From: QHWK01 sp035315685
GTDB taxonomy: Bacteria; Acidobacteriota; Vicinamibacteria; Vicinamibacterales; CAVVIG01
Length of the DNA stretch: 6,761 bases
Direction of reading: 5' to 3'
Assembly (NCBI GenBank): GCA_035315685.1
Contig: DATFXR010000205.1
Location: 1 to 6,761, forward strand
A program made the position numbers and the translations under genes. Positions 1-5,435 of the stretch are shown here, one piece after another (positions within the stretch are counted from its first letter, which is position 1; every line of letters starts with the position of its first letter). Below the pieces are notes generated by a model that saw only the letters and a list, made by a program, of their open reading frames with translations, was not told the DNA's origin and did no database searches.

Positions 1-200
1 GCGGCCCGCCGAGCGCGCTCGATCGCTTGCGCAGGCGTCCTCGGGCTGTTGGGAAGCGCGTTTTCCTCGACGGCGGGCAGGCCGATGTCCTGAATATCGT
101 AGGGAAGGCGACCGGTCGCTGTTTGACCCTTGAGCGAGAGGACCAGCGCGGTCACGCCGATCAGCGCAACGCCAAAGGTTCCGGCACGAAATCGAAACAT
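1..200 (-). CDS. N-terminus of an unrecognised exported protein (partial)
   Basis: Reading the minus strand from the ATG at 200 down to the window edge gives 66 uninterrupted codons; the C-terminus lies outside the window. The protein starts MFRFRAGTFGVALIGVTALV, which is a short basic stretch followed by a hydrophobic segment at about residues 9-23. This fits a Sec signal peptide or an N-terminal membrane anchor. A possible signal peptidase I site is QTA at residues 26-28, but it is weak and no lipobox is present. The mature part seen (about residues 29-66) is polar and proline-containing (LPYDIQDIGLPAVEENALPN) and I do not recognise it. The gene is divergent from leuC with a 46-bp gap. No Shine-Dalgarno sequence precedes the ATG. 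A TAGAAT hexamer on the minus strand (207-212) lies 6 nt upstream, so the transcript could be leaderless. The codon pattern and signal sequence make it a better reading than the plus-strand frame across the same bases. Confidence 0.7.
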   Translation of the reverse strand, partial: MFRFRAGTFGVALIGVTALVLSLKGQTATGRLPYDIQDIGLPAVEENALPNSPRTPAQAIERARRA

Positions 201-246
201 GCGTGTATTCTAGCCGGTGAAAGTCAGACGACTATGAAACGCTTAC
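201..246. promoter_or_regulatory. Short divergent intergenic region, likely back-to-back promoters
   Basis: These 46 bp separate the start of the leftward exported-protein gene from the leuC start, so promoters for both directions must lie here or inside the neighbouring coding ends. On the minus strand TAGAAT (207-212) resembles a -10 box. On the plus strand TATGAA (233-238) is a weaker -10-like hexamer 8 nt before the leuC ATG. Neither has a convincing -35 hexamer at normal spacing. No dyad like the one upstream of leuA is present, so nothing here shows that leuC shares that regulator. Confidence 0.3.
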
Positions 247-1635
247 ATGAGTGACACACTTTTTCACAAAGTTTGGAACGCGCACGCGGTCCGCACGCTA
301 CCGAGTGGGCAAACTCAACTGTTCGTCGGCCTGCATCTCGTACACGAAGTGACGACGCCGCAGGCGTTCGACATGTTGCGACAGCATGGCTGGCGCGTGG
401 CGTTCCCGGATCGCACGTTCGCGACCGTCGATCACATCGTCCCGACCAGCACGCAGCAGCGACCGTTCCTCGACGTGATGGCCGAGGAGATGGCGTCCGC
501 GCTCGAACGCAACTGCCGCGACGCCGGCATCCCGCTGTGGGCGCCGGACAACGACAACCAGGGCATCGTGCACGTGATCGGACCGGAGCTGGGACTCACG
601 CAGCCGGGCATGACGATCGCGTGCGGCGACAGCCACACGTCAACGCACGGCGCGCTCGGCGCCATCGCGTTCGGTATCGGCACCTCGCAGGTGCGCGACG
701 TGCTCGCGTCGCAGTGCCTGGCGCTCGACCCGTTGAAGGTCCGCCGGATCGAGGTGACCGGGTCGCTCGGGCGCGGCGTCTACGCGAAGGACGTGATCCT
801 GACGATCATCCGCCGGCTCGGCGTGCAGGGCGGCGTCGGTTATGCCTACGAGTACGGCGGCAGCACGCTCGAGGCGATGACCATCGACGAGCGGATGACG
901 ATCTGCAACATGTCGATCGAAGGCGGCGCCCGGGTCGGCTACGTGAACCCGGACGACACGACGTTCTCGTACTTGCGCGGACGGCCGTTCGCGCCGTCGG
1001 GTGACGCATTCGATCGCGCCGTCGCGTGGTGGCGGCGCATGGCGTCGGACCGGGACGCCGCGTACGACGATCGCGCCGCGTTCGACGCGTCGGCCATCGA
1101 ACCGACGGTGACCTGGGGCATCAATCCTGGACAGTCGGTCGCAGTGTCAGAACCGATCGCGGCGGAGCCGAACGACGAGGCGCTGGCGTTCATGGGATTT
1201 CGTCCGGGCGCGCGCGTGCAGGGCACGCGGATCGACGTCGCGTTCATCGGGTCGTGCACCAACGGCCGCCTGTCGGATCTCGAGGAAGCCGCGCGCATCG
1301 TCCGCGGCCATCGCGTCGCGCCGCACGTCAAGGCGCTGATCGTGCCCGGTTCGCGCGCCGTCCGGCGGGAAGCCGAGGCGCGCGGGCTCGATCAGGTGTT
1401 CATCGACGCCGGCTTCGAGTGGCGCGGGGCCGGTTGCTCGATGTGCCTCGGGATGAACCCCGATCGCCTGGTCGGCAACCAGATGTCCGCTTCGTCGTCG
1501 AACCGCAATTTCAAAGGGCGGCAAGGCAGCCCAACGGGCCGCACGCTGCTGATGAGCCCAGCCATGGTGGCCGCCGCTGCGATTGCCGGCGAAGTCGTCG
1601 ATGTGCGAGAGATCCTCGAAGGAGTGCCCGCGTGA
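247..1635 (+). CDS. leuC: 3-isopropylmalate dehydratase large subunit LeuC
   Basis: LeuC is the large, [4Fe-4S]-carrying subunit of isopropylmalate isomerase. With LeuD it interconverts 2- and 3-isopropylmalate by way of a dehydrated intermediate, the second step of leucine biosynthesis in the cytoplasm. The 462-aa product is near the usual family length (about 466). Aconitase-family signatures are intact: GDSHTSTHG (D128, H130, H134), the first cluster cysteine in GSCTNGR (C337), and the cysteine pair in GCSMCLGMNPDRL (C397 and C400). The start MSDTLFHKVWNAHAV matches the expected N-terminus (a Thr/Leu-rich start before a KVWxxH motif), so ATG 247 is chosen although no strong Shine-Dalgarno sequence precedes it. 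A 6-codon ORF (234-254) overlaps the start. The stop overlaps the leuD start, indicating one transcript and translational coupling. The conserved early motifs (LVHEVTTPQAF) favour LeuC over homoaconitase, but close paralogues differ only subtly. Confidence 0.96.
   Translation: MSDTLFHKVWNAHAVRTLPSGQTQLFVGLHLVHEVTTPQAFDMLRQHGWRVAFPDRTFATVDHIVPTSTQQRPFLDVMAEEMASALERNCRDAGIPLWAPDNDNQGIVHVIGPELGLTQPGMTIACGDSHTSTHGALGAIAFGIGTSQVRDVLASQCLALDPLKVRRIEVTGSLGRGVYAKDVILTIIRRLGVQGGVGYAYEYGGSTLEAMTIDERMTICNMSIEGGARVGYVNPDDTTFSYLRGRPFAPSGDAFDRAVAWWRRMASDRDAAYDDRAAFDASAIEPTVTWGINPGQSVAVSEPIAAEPNDEALAFMGFRPGARVQGTRIDVAFIGSCTNGRLSDLEEAARIVRGHRVAPHVKALIVPGSRAVRREAEARGLDQVFIDAGFEWRGAGCSMCLGMNPDRLVGNQMSASSSNRNFKGRQGSPTGRTLLMSPAMVAAAAIAGEVVDVREILEGVPA
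1619..1624 (+). promoter_or_regulatory. Ribosome binding site of leuD
   Basis: AAGGAG lies 7 nt before the GTG at 1632, inside the last codons of leuC. It is the strongest Shine-Dalgarno match in the window. It fixes the leuD start at the overlapping GTG rather than at internal GTG codons (for example at 1698) that would give a family-typical N-terminus. Confidence 0.75.
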
Positions 1636-2273
1636 GCGTCCAGAGTTCAGCTAGCCCCAAGCCCCCAGCCGCCAGCCCCGGCGTGGCAGGGCCCATCGTG
1701 CGGGTCGAGGGACGCGCCCTGCCGCTGAGAGGCAATGACATCGACACCGATCGCATCATGCCGGCGCGGTTTCTCGTCGCCGTGTCCTTCGAAGGGCTGG
1801 AACGGCATCTCTTCGAGGACGATCGCAAGGCCGACACGCGGCATCCGTTCAACGACGCGCACTACGCAGGCGCGCCGATCCTGGTCGTCAATGCGAACTT
1901 CGGCTGCGGATCGTCGCGCGAACACGCACCGCAGGGACTGGTGCGCGCCGGTATTCGCGCCGTGATCGGCGAGTCATTCTCGGACATCTTCCAGGGCAAT
2001 GCGGCGATGCTCGGCATGCCGTGCTTTGCCGCCGCAGCTGCGGATGTCGAGCGTCTGCAGACGCTGGTCGAGTCGTCGCCAGAGACGACGATCGCGGCCG
2101 ACGTCGCCACCGGCGCCATCGCCGCGGGCGCAGTGACGTTCATCGCGACGCTGCCGCCGGCGCTTCGCGACGCGTTCGTGTCCGGCCAGTGGAACCCGAC
2201 CGCCATGCTGCTCGACAACTTCGACCAGGTACGGGCAGTGGCAGCGCAATTGCCGTACATCCGCGGGTTCTGA
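1632..2273 (+). CDS. leuD: 3-isopropylmalate dehydratase small subunit LeuD
   Basis: LeuD is the small swivelling domain that completes the isopropylmalate isomerase active site with LeuC. The product is 213 aa. The conserved core begins at about residue 22 (IVRVEGRALPLRGNDIDTDR), followed by the substrate-contacting loop NFGCGSSREHAPQGL from residue 89 and the characteristic GESFSDIFQGNA at about 113-125. The GTG start overlaps the leuC stop as GTGA and has a good Shine-Dalgarno sequence 7 nt away. Residues 1-21 (VSVQSSASPKPPAASPGVAG and one Pro) form an Ala/Ser/Pro-rich extension that LeuD proteins normally lack, since they tend to start only a few residues before the RVEG-like strand. Part of it is encoded by a tandem 7-bp repeat (1653-1680). 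The extension is probably disordered and outside the active site. A 37-bp inverted-repeat arm begins 10 nt after the stop. Confidence 0.95.
   Translation: MSVQSSASPKPPAASPGVAGPIVRVEGRALPLRGNDIDTDRIMPARFLVAVSFEGLERHLFEDDRKADTRHPFNDAHYAGAPILVVNANFGCGSSREHAPQGLVRAGIRAVIGESFSDIFQGNAAMLGMPCFAAAAADVERLQTLVESSPETTIAADVATGAIAAGAVTFIATLPPALRDAFVSGQWNPTAMLLDNFDQVRAVAAQLPYIRGF
1653..1680 (+). repeat. Four tandem 7-bp units inside the 5' end of leuD
   Basis: Four consecutive heptamers read AGCCCCA, AGCCCCC, AGCCGCC and AGCCCCG. They fall in frame in leuD and encode about residues 8-17 (Ser/Pro/Lys/Ala). Ten of the twelve variable-tail positions are C. The unit length matches the heptad units of the AT-rich intergenic repeats downstream, although the sequence is different. 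Chance arising from Pro/Ala-rich coding sequence is possible. Confidence 0.6.
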
Positions 2274-2283
2274 CACCCGCGGC

Positions 2284-2406
2284 GCAATTAAGAATTAGGA
2301 AGTAAGATTTAAGAATTCGTGCAAGTCGTCGCGGCTCGTCGAATGGGTCGAGCGTCGTCGAACGTGTGTACGAATTCTTACTTCTTAATTCTTGATTCTT
2401 AATTGC
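2284..2406. repeat. Inverted heptad-array element between convergent leuD and lysR (family A, copy 1)
   Basis: Two 37-bp arms (2284-2320 and 2370-2406) are inverted copies matching at 32 of 37 positions, around a 49-bp GC-rich spacer (2321-2369). Each arm is five degenerate 7-bp units. The left arm reads AATTAAG, AATTAGG, AAGTAAG, ATTTAAG, AATTCGT. The right arm, on its reverse complement, reads AATTAAG, AATCAAG, AATTAAG, AAGTAAG, AATTCGT. The spacer holds a small nested dyad (GCTCG 2334-2338 with CGAGC 2349-2353). The left end is 10 bp after the leuD stop, and the right end directly abuts the lysR stop (2407-2409). As RNA from either strand it could fold into one long A-U-rich hairpin, so a bidirectional terminator or a transcript 3'-end stabiliser is the natural suggestion. 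It does not look like a classical short GC stem followed by a U tract. Confidence 0.85.
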
Positions 2407-3297
2407 TCAGGCCGGCACGCGGGCTTGCTTCTCCTGGGCGACTCCGAGAAACGCATCTGCGGCGTGCGAGCGGTGCGCGTTGCGGCAGACGAGCATCACC
2501 TGGCGTCTGCGTGAGATGCCAGATACCGGAACGGCGACCAGGCGTCCGTTTGCGATCTCGGTGATTGCACAGCGGCGCGGAAGCAGCGCCACGCCGAGCC
2601 TGAGCTCGACGGCGCGCTTGATGCCGTCGAGACTCGGCAGCGAGATCACCATCGTCAGCGGAACATGATGCTCCTCGAAGAGGCGCAGCACCCGCTCGCG
2701 TGCTGGAGAGGGATCGTTGTGGGCAACCACCGGCTCGCGCGCGACGTCTTCCATCGCCACCTGCTTGCGCTGCGCGAGCTCGTGTGACGGATGCACGAGC
2801 AGCACGAGCTCGTCGCTGCCGACGTGCACCTCCAGCAGTCCTTCCTCCGATGGATGAAAGGTGAGCGCGCCGAAGTCGAGGCTGCCCTGCTGCACTTCCA
2901 CAGCGATCTGCCGCGCCGGCACGCGGCGAACGTCGATCGTGATTTCGGGGTGACGCTGACGGAAGCGCGAGATCAGCGGCAGCAGCGTATGAACGGCTGC
3001 CTCGTTGGCGCCGATCAGCACCCGGCCGCGCCGGAGATCGCGGAGCTCGCGAACCGCCGACTCGGTCTCTTCAGCGAGCCGCACCAGCCGCTGGCCGTAG
3101 TTCTCGAGCATGCGGCCCGCTTCGGTCAGCGTCCCGTTCTTCGACGACCGGTCGAACAACTGCTCGCCGAGCTCGACCTCCAGCCGCCGGACAGCCTGGC
3201 TGACGGCAGGCTGCGTGCGATGCACCTTCGCCGCGGCGCGGGAAAAGCTCCGCTCATGGGCGACGGCCAGGAAGATTTTGAGTGCGCTCAGGTCCAT
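2407..3297 (-). CDS. LysR-type transcriptional regulator
   Basis: The product is 296 aa, the normal length for a LysR-type regulator. Residues 1-60 carry the winged helix-turn-helix: MDLSALKIFLAVAHERSFSR followed by the recognition region QPAVSQAVRRLEVELGEQLF (29-48). A linker helix (about 60-88) follows, and then the periplasmic-binding-protein-like effector domain from about residue 90 (GRVLIGANEAAVHTLLPLIS), including the family-typical segment ending RLGVALLPRR. ATG 3297 is chosen because the family N-terminus starts there; the frame stays open further upstream but runs antisense through leuA. The gene is divergent from leuA (87-bp gap) and convergent with leuD, so leucine pathway control is the likely job, perhaps sensing a pathway intermediate. 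That is an inference from position and from the dyad at 3313-3327. No specific orthologue (LeuO, IlvY or other) can be assigned from sequence alone. No Shine-Dalgarno sequence precedes the start. Confidence 0.93.
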   Translation of the reverse strand: MDLSALKIFLAVAHERSFSRAAAKVHRTQPAVSQAVRRLEVELGEQLFDRSSKNGTLTEAGRMLENYGQRLVRLAEETESAVRELRDLRRGRVLIGANEAAVHTLLPLISRFRQRHPEITIDVRRVPARQIAVEVQQGSLDFGALTFHPSEEGLLEVHVGSDELVLLVHPSHELAQRKQVAMEDVAREPVVAHNDPSPARERVLRLFEEHHVPLTMVISLPSLDGIKRAVELRLGVALLPRRCAITEIANGRLVAVPVSGISRRRQVMLVCRNAHRSHAADAFLGVAQEKQARVPA

Positions 3298-3309
3298 AGA
3301 CGGTGTCAG

Positions 3310-3337
3310 CTTATAACAGGTCGTTATTGTTCGGTAA
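3310..3337 (-). promoter_or_regulatory. Candidate lysR promoter
   Basis: On the minus strand TTACCG (3332-3337) and TATAAG (3310-3315) are separated by 16 bp. The -10 matches the consensus at five of six positions; the -35 is weak. The -10 ends 12 nt before the ATG, so the transcript would start only about 5 nt before the coding region, consistent with the missing Shine-Dalgarno sequence. The T-N11-A dyad at 3313-3327 overlaps this -10, the arrangement expected for autorepression by a LysR-type protein. Confidence 0.45.
3313..3327. promoter_or_regulatory. LysR-type operator dyad (ATAAC-N5-GTTAT)
   Basis: ATAAC (3313-3317) and GTTAT (3323-3327) form a perfect 5-bp dyad around a 5-bp centre. 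Within it TAACAGGTCGTTA has the T-N11-A geometry of LysR-family recognition sites. The centre (3320) is 65 bp upstream of the leuA ATG, matching the usual position of the recognition site if transcription starts at the ATG. A second AT-rich palindrome, TAATCATTA (3335-3343, centre about -46), lies between it and the -35 box and could be the weaker activation half-site. Binding is inferred, not shown. Confidence 0.6.
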
Positions 3338-3348
3338 TCATTATCACT

Positions 3349-3377
3349 TTGACTTCTAGCCTGCCGGCGGCTACAAC
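3349..3377 (+). promoter_or_regulatory. Candidate leuA promoter, leaderless
   Basis: TTGACT (3349-3354, five of six consensus positions) and TACAAC (3372-3377, four of six) are exactly 17 bp apart. The -10 ends 7 nt before the leuA ATG (3385), so the predicted transcription start is at or beside the A of the start codon. The lack of any Shine-Dalgarno sequence before leuA agrees with a leaderless mRNA. The weak -10 suits an activator-dependent promoter. Confidence 0.5.
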
Positions 3378-3384
3378 TACCATC

Positions 3385-4617
3385 ATGACCACACCAGCAC
3401 GCGTGATCGTCTTCGATACGACCCTGCGCGACGGCGAGCAGGCACCGGGCTTCTCGCTCGATGTGCCGTCCAAGCTCGCGATGGCGCGGGCACTCGACGG
3501 GCTTGGCGTGGACATCATCGAGGCCGGATTTCCGATCGCCTCCCCGGCCGATTCGGAAGCGGTGCGGCAGATCGCCACCGAGGTGCGACGCCCGGTGATC
3601 GCCGCGCTCGCGCGGACGACCACCAAGGACATCGACGAGGCGGCGCGCGCGCTGCAGCCGGCCGCCCGGTCGCGCATCCACACCTTTCTTGCCACCTCCG
3701 ATCTCCACCTCGCCGCCAAGCTGCGCATCTCGCGCGACGAGTGTCTGGCGGCGGCGGTCAGCGCCGTGACGCACGCGCGCACCTTCACCGACGATGTGGA
3801 GTTCTCGGCGGAGGACGCGACGCGCAGCGACCGCGACTTCCTGTGCCGCGTGATCGAAGCGGTCATCGACGCGGGCTGCACGACGGTGAACCTGCCCGAC
3901 ACGGTCGGATACGCAACGCCCGACGAGATCCGCGAGTTCTTCACCGAGATCATGGCGCGGGTGCCGAACGCGCACCGGGCCGTCTTCAGCGCGCACTGCC
4001 ACAACGATCTCGGTCTCGCCGTCGCGAACAGCCTCGCCGCCATTCAGGGCGGGGTGCGCCAGGTCGAGTGCGCGATCAACGGCATCGGCGAGCGCGCGGG
4101 CAACGCCTCGCTCGAAGAGTTCGTGATGGCGCTGCGCGTCCGCCAGGATCGCCTGCCGTACGACACGGCGATTCATTCGCCCGGACTGTACGAAGCGAGC
4201 CAGTTGCTGTCGAGCGTCACCAGCGAACCGGTGCAGGCGAACAAGGCCATCGTCGGCCGCAACGCGTTCGCGCACGAGGCCGGCATTCACCAGGACGGCG
4301 TGCTGAAGGACGCGCGCACCTACGAGATCATGCGCCCGGAGGACGTCGGCCAGTCGGTGTCCTCGCGGCTCGTGCTCGGCCGTCATTCCGGCCGCCACGC
4401 GGTGCAGTCGCGGTGCGAAGCGCTCGGCTTCACGCTCAGCGGCGCCGAGATCGCCGAGGTCTACCGGGCGGTCATCTCGCTCGGCGAGCACCGGAAGGCC
4501 ATCGGCGACGGCGACCTCCGCCGCATCGTCGATCGCGTCCGGACGCCCGCATCGAGCAGCGCGCCGCCCTCACCGGCGCACCACCTCGAAGCCGTCGGCT
4601 ACGGCCACGGCGTGTGA
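3385..4617 (+). CDS. leuA: 2-isopropylmalate synthase LeuA, short form without the C-terminal feedback domain
   Basis: LeuA condenses acetyl-CoA with 2-oxoisovalerate to give 2-isopropylmalate, the committed step to leucine. The catalytic TIM barrel is intact: FDTTLRDGEQAPG near the N-terminus (metal ligand D16, R15, E18), GVDIIEAGFP, the metal-binding HCH motif (H204, H206 in SAHCHNDLG) and NGIGERAGNA (N240). The linker subdomain motifs NKAIVGRNAFAHEAGIHQDG and LGRHSGRHA are also present, and they identify LeuA rather than a generic DRE-TIM aldolase. The product stops at 410 aa, whereas typical LeuA is about 500-520 aa. The roughly 100-residue C-terminal leucine-binding domain is missing and is replaced by a Ser/Pro-rich tail ending LEAVGYGHGV. 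An inverted repeat begins 1 bp after the stop, and no regulatory-domain reading frame was seen beyond it. ATG 3385 is chosen because the conserved sequence starts six residues later; the frame is open further upstream only as antisense of lysR. A homocitrate or citramalate synthase role is less likely given the motifs and the leu context. Confidence 0.92.
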   Translation: MTTPARVIVFDTTLRDGEQAPGFSLDVPSKLAMARALDGLGVDIIEAGFPIASPADSEAVRQIATEVRRPVIAALARTTTKDIDEAARALQPAARSRIHTFLATSDLHLAAKLRISRDECLAAAVSAVTHARTFTDDVEFSAEDATRSDRDFLCRVIEAVIDAGCTTVNLPDTVGYATPDEIREFFTEIMARVPNAHRAVFSAHCHNDLGLAVANSLAAIQGGVRQVECAINGIGERAGNASLEEFVMALRVRQDRLPYDTAIHSPGLYEASQLLSSVTSEPVQANKAIVGRNAFAHEAGIHQDGVLKDARTYEIMRPEDVGQSVSSRLVLGRHSGRHAVQSRCEALGFTLSGAEIAEVYRAVISLGEHRKAIGDGDLRRIVDRVRTPASSSAPPSPAHHLEAVGYGHGV

Positions 4618-4618
4618 A

Positions 4619-4722
4619 CAATTAAGAATTTAGGATTAAGAATTAAGAATTCGTGGTCACGACTGCGACGCTGCAGACAGCGTGACATGCATTTTTAATT
4701 CTTACTTCCTGATTCTTAATTG
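4619..4722. repeat. Inverted heptad-array element after leuA (family A, copy 2)
   Basis: Two 36-bp arms (4619-4654 and 4687-4722) are inverted copies matching at 28 of 36 positions, around a 32-bp GC-rich spacer. The units are again about 7 bp and AATTAAG-like, with one 8-bp and one 6-bp unit in the left arm. The right arm read on its reverse strand shares the GGAAGTAAG block with the left arm of the first copy, so the two elements are one family. The spacer has its own dyad at its ends (GTCACG 4656-4661 with CGTGAC 4681-4686), which would extend the hairpin. The element starts 1 bp after the leuA stop, the position expected of a terminator. Confidence 0.82.
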
Positions 4723-4964
4723 CTGCGCGGCGGCGCCAACGGGCTACCGCTTTATCTCCATTTGATCCAGCCGGCGGCGCGGTGTAGAGTGCTCCGCACA
4801 CTCACAGCAGGAAGCCTGTGGCTGGCCGCTTTCTCAGGGCGTCGGCTGCGGCGCCGCTCCCGGCGCGAGGTTGTTCCTGCGCACCCGCCCGCCTCGTCGG
4901 CACTTTCCGGTTCACTCGGGTCGGCAACCGTATAACGGCAGGAGCGTTCCTGCGGGAGCTCGCG
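4723..4964. other. Upstream region of the small exported-protein gene, no gene recognised
   Basis: These 242 bp follow the family A repeat and precede ATG 4965. They are GC-rich, and reading frames crossing them lack any recognisable protein signature. TATAAC (4931-4936) matches a -10 box at five of six positions and is 28 bp before the ATG, but no good -35 sits at normal spacing. GGGAG (4954-4958) is a Shine-Dalgarno match 6 nt before the ATG. No LeuA regulatory-domain remnant and no structured RNA were recognised. Confidence 0.4.
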
Positions 4965-5354
4965 ATGCGTTCCATCTTCCTGTGCGCCATCGGCGCAGCT
5001 GCGCTGATGGTGGTGGCGGTGTCGCAGGCGGCGTGCTCGGACGACAAGGAGACCGTGCAGGCGGCGGCGGACGCCCCGATCGGGATCGAGACGAGTCAGA
5101 TGTTCGTGACGGTCGAGAACCGGGCCGGCGCGCCGCTGCTCGATCTGGCGATCACGGTGCAAACGCCCTCCGCGCCCTACACGTATCTGATCTCCCGGCT
5201 CGAGGCCGGCCAGAAGCGCGACGTGCCGGTGAGCAGCTTTTCGAGCCGGGACGGCACCTCCCTGAACCTGCGCCTCATCAAACCTCGAAGCGTCCGCGCC
5301 AGCGCGAAGGACCTCACCAACAAACCCTACGAAGCGCAGGCGCCGTGGAAATGA
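4965..5354 (+). CDS. Small exported protein of unknown function
   Basis: The 129-aa product has a clear Sec signal peptide: MRS, then a hydrophobic core at about residues 4-19 (IFLCAIGAAALMVVAV), then SQA at 20-22, a plausible signal peptidase I site. Cys24 directly follows (QAAC), but the position three residues before it is Gln rather than Leu/Ile/Val, so it is a poor lipobox and lipoprotein status is uncertain. After a short acidic linker, residues about 36-110 alternate hydrophobic and polar residues (MFVTVENRAGAPLLDLAITV, then LISRLEAGQKRDVPVSSF), suggesting a small beta-sandwich. The C-terminus is basic and ends EAQAPWK. I do not recognise the family. ATG 4965 is chosen over an in-frame ATG at 4818 because GGGAG lies 6 nt upstream and the signal peptide starts there. 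It lies between leuA and a decayed kinase gene, with no evident pathway link. A family B repeat begins 6 bp after the stop. Confidence 0.72.
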   Translation: MRSIFLCAIGAAALMVVAVSQAACSDDKETVQAAADAPIGIETSQMFVTVENRAGAPLLDLAITVQTPSAPYTYLISRLEAGQKRDVPVSSFSSRDGTSLNLRLIKPRSVRASAKDLTNKPYEAQAPWK

Positions 5355-5360
5355 AGACGA

Positions 5361-5409
5361 GAGGTTCTTCAGGTTTCAGGGTTCTAGAACTTTAGAACCC
5401 TAGAACCTC
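5361..5409. repeat. Inverted octamer-array element (family B, copy 1)
   Basis: Three AGGTTCT-like units (AGGTTCTTC, AGGTTTC, AGGGTTCT; 5362-5385) are followed head to head, with no spacer, by three AGAAC units (AGAACTTT, AGAACCCT, AGAACCTC; 5386-5409). Perfect inverted pairs include GGGTTCTA (5379-5386) with TAGAACCC (5393-5400), and GAGGTTCT (5361-5368) with AGAACCTC (5402-5409). The centre contains the 10-bp palindrome GTTCTAGAAC. The element starts 6 bp after the stop of the small exported-protein gene and ends 26 bp before the kinase-remnant start. Confidence 0.82.
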
Positions 5410-5435
5410 GGCGTCGCGGTACACTCGCTCGCGCC

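Noticed and set aside
27..254. Plus-strand ORF before leuC
   Set aside because: It runs antisense to a minus-strand frame with a proper signal peptide and has no recognisable protein features. Only its last six codons are noted separately.
1026..2273. A 415-codon frame spanning leuC and leuD
   Set aside because: Up to 1631 it is an Arg-rich out-of-frame reading of leuC. Only the leuD part from GTG 1632 has family motifs and a Shine-Dalgarno sequence.
2284..2406. CRISPR array or classical Rho-independent terminator
   Set aside because: Units are 7 bp and contiguous without spacers, unlike CRISPR. The stem is long and A-T-rich with no distinct U tract, so it is recorded as a repeat with possible terminator function.
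2407..4491. A 694-codon minus-strand open frame extending lysR upstream
   Set aside because: The LysR family start is at 3297. Upstream of it the frame is antisense to leuA, with a low-complexity Arg/Asp/His-rich translation typical of a GC-rich shadow.
2791..4617. A 608-codon plus-strand frame giving leuA a long N-terminal extension
   Set aside because: The added part is antisense to lysR and crosses the promoter region. The LeuA family starts at 3385.
3385..4617. Homocitrate or citramalate synthase instead of LeuA, as suggested by the short length
   Set aside because: Motifs AFAHEAGIHQDGVLKD and GIGERAGNASLEE and the leuCD context fit LeuA better. The short length is explained by the missing C-terminal domain.
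2284..4722. Family A repeats as ends of a composite transposon carrying lysR-leuA
   Set aside because: There is no transposase and no target duplication was seen. Each copy is itself a complete inverted array sitting on stop codons, and the genes between are ordinary pathway neighbours.
4818..4964. Upstream in-frame start for the small exported protein
   Set aside because: It would bury the signal peptide behind 49 residues of Arg/Ala-rich sequence. The Shine-Dalgarno sequence supports 4965.
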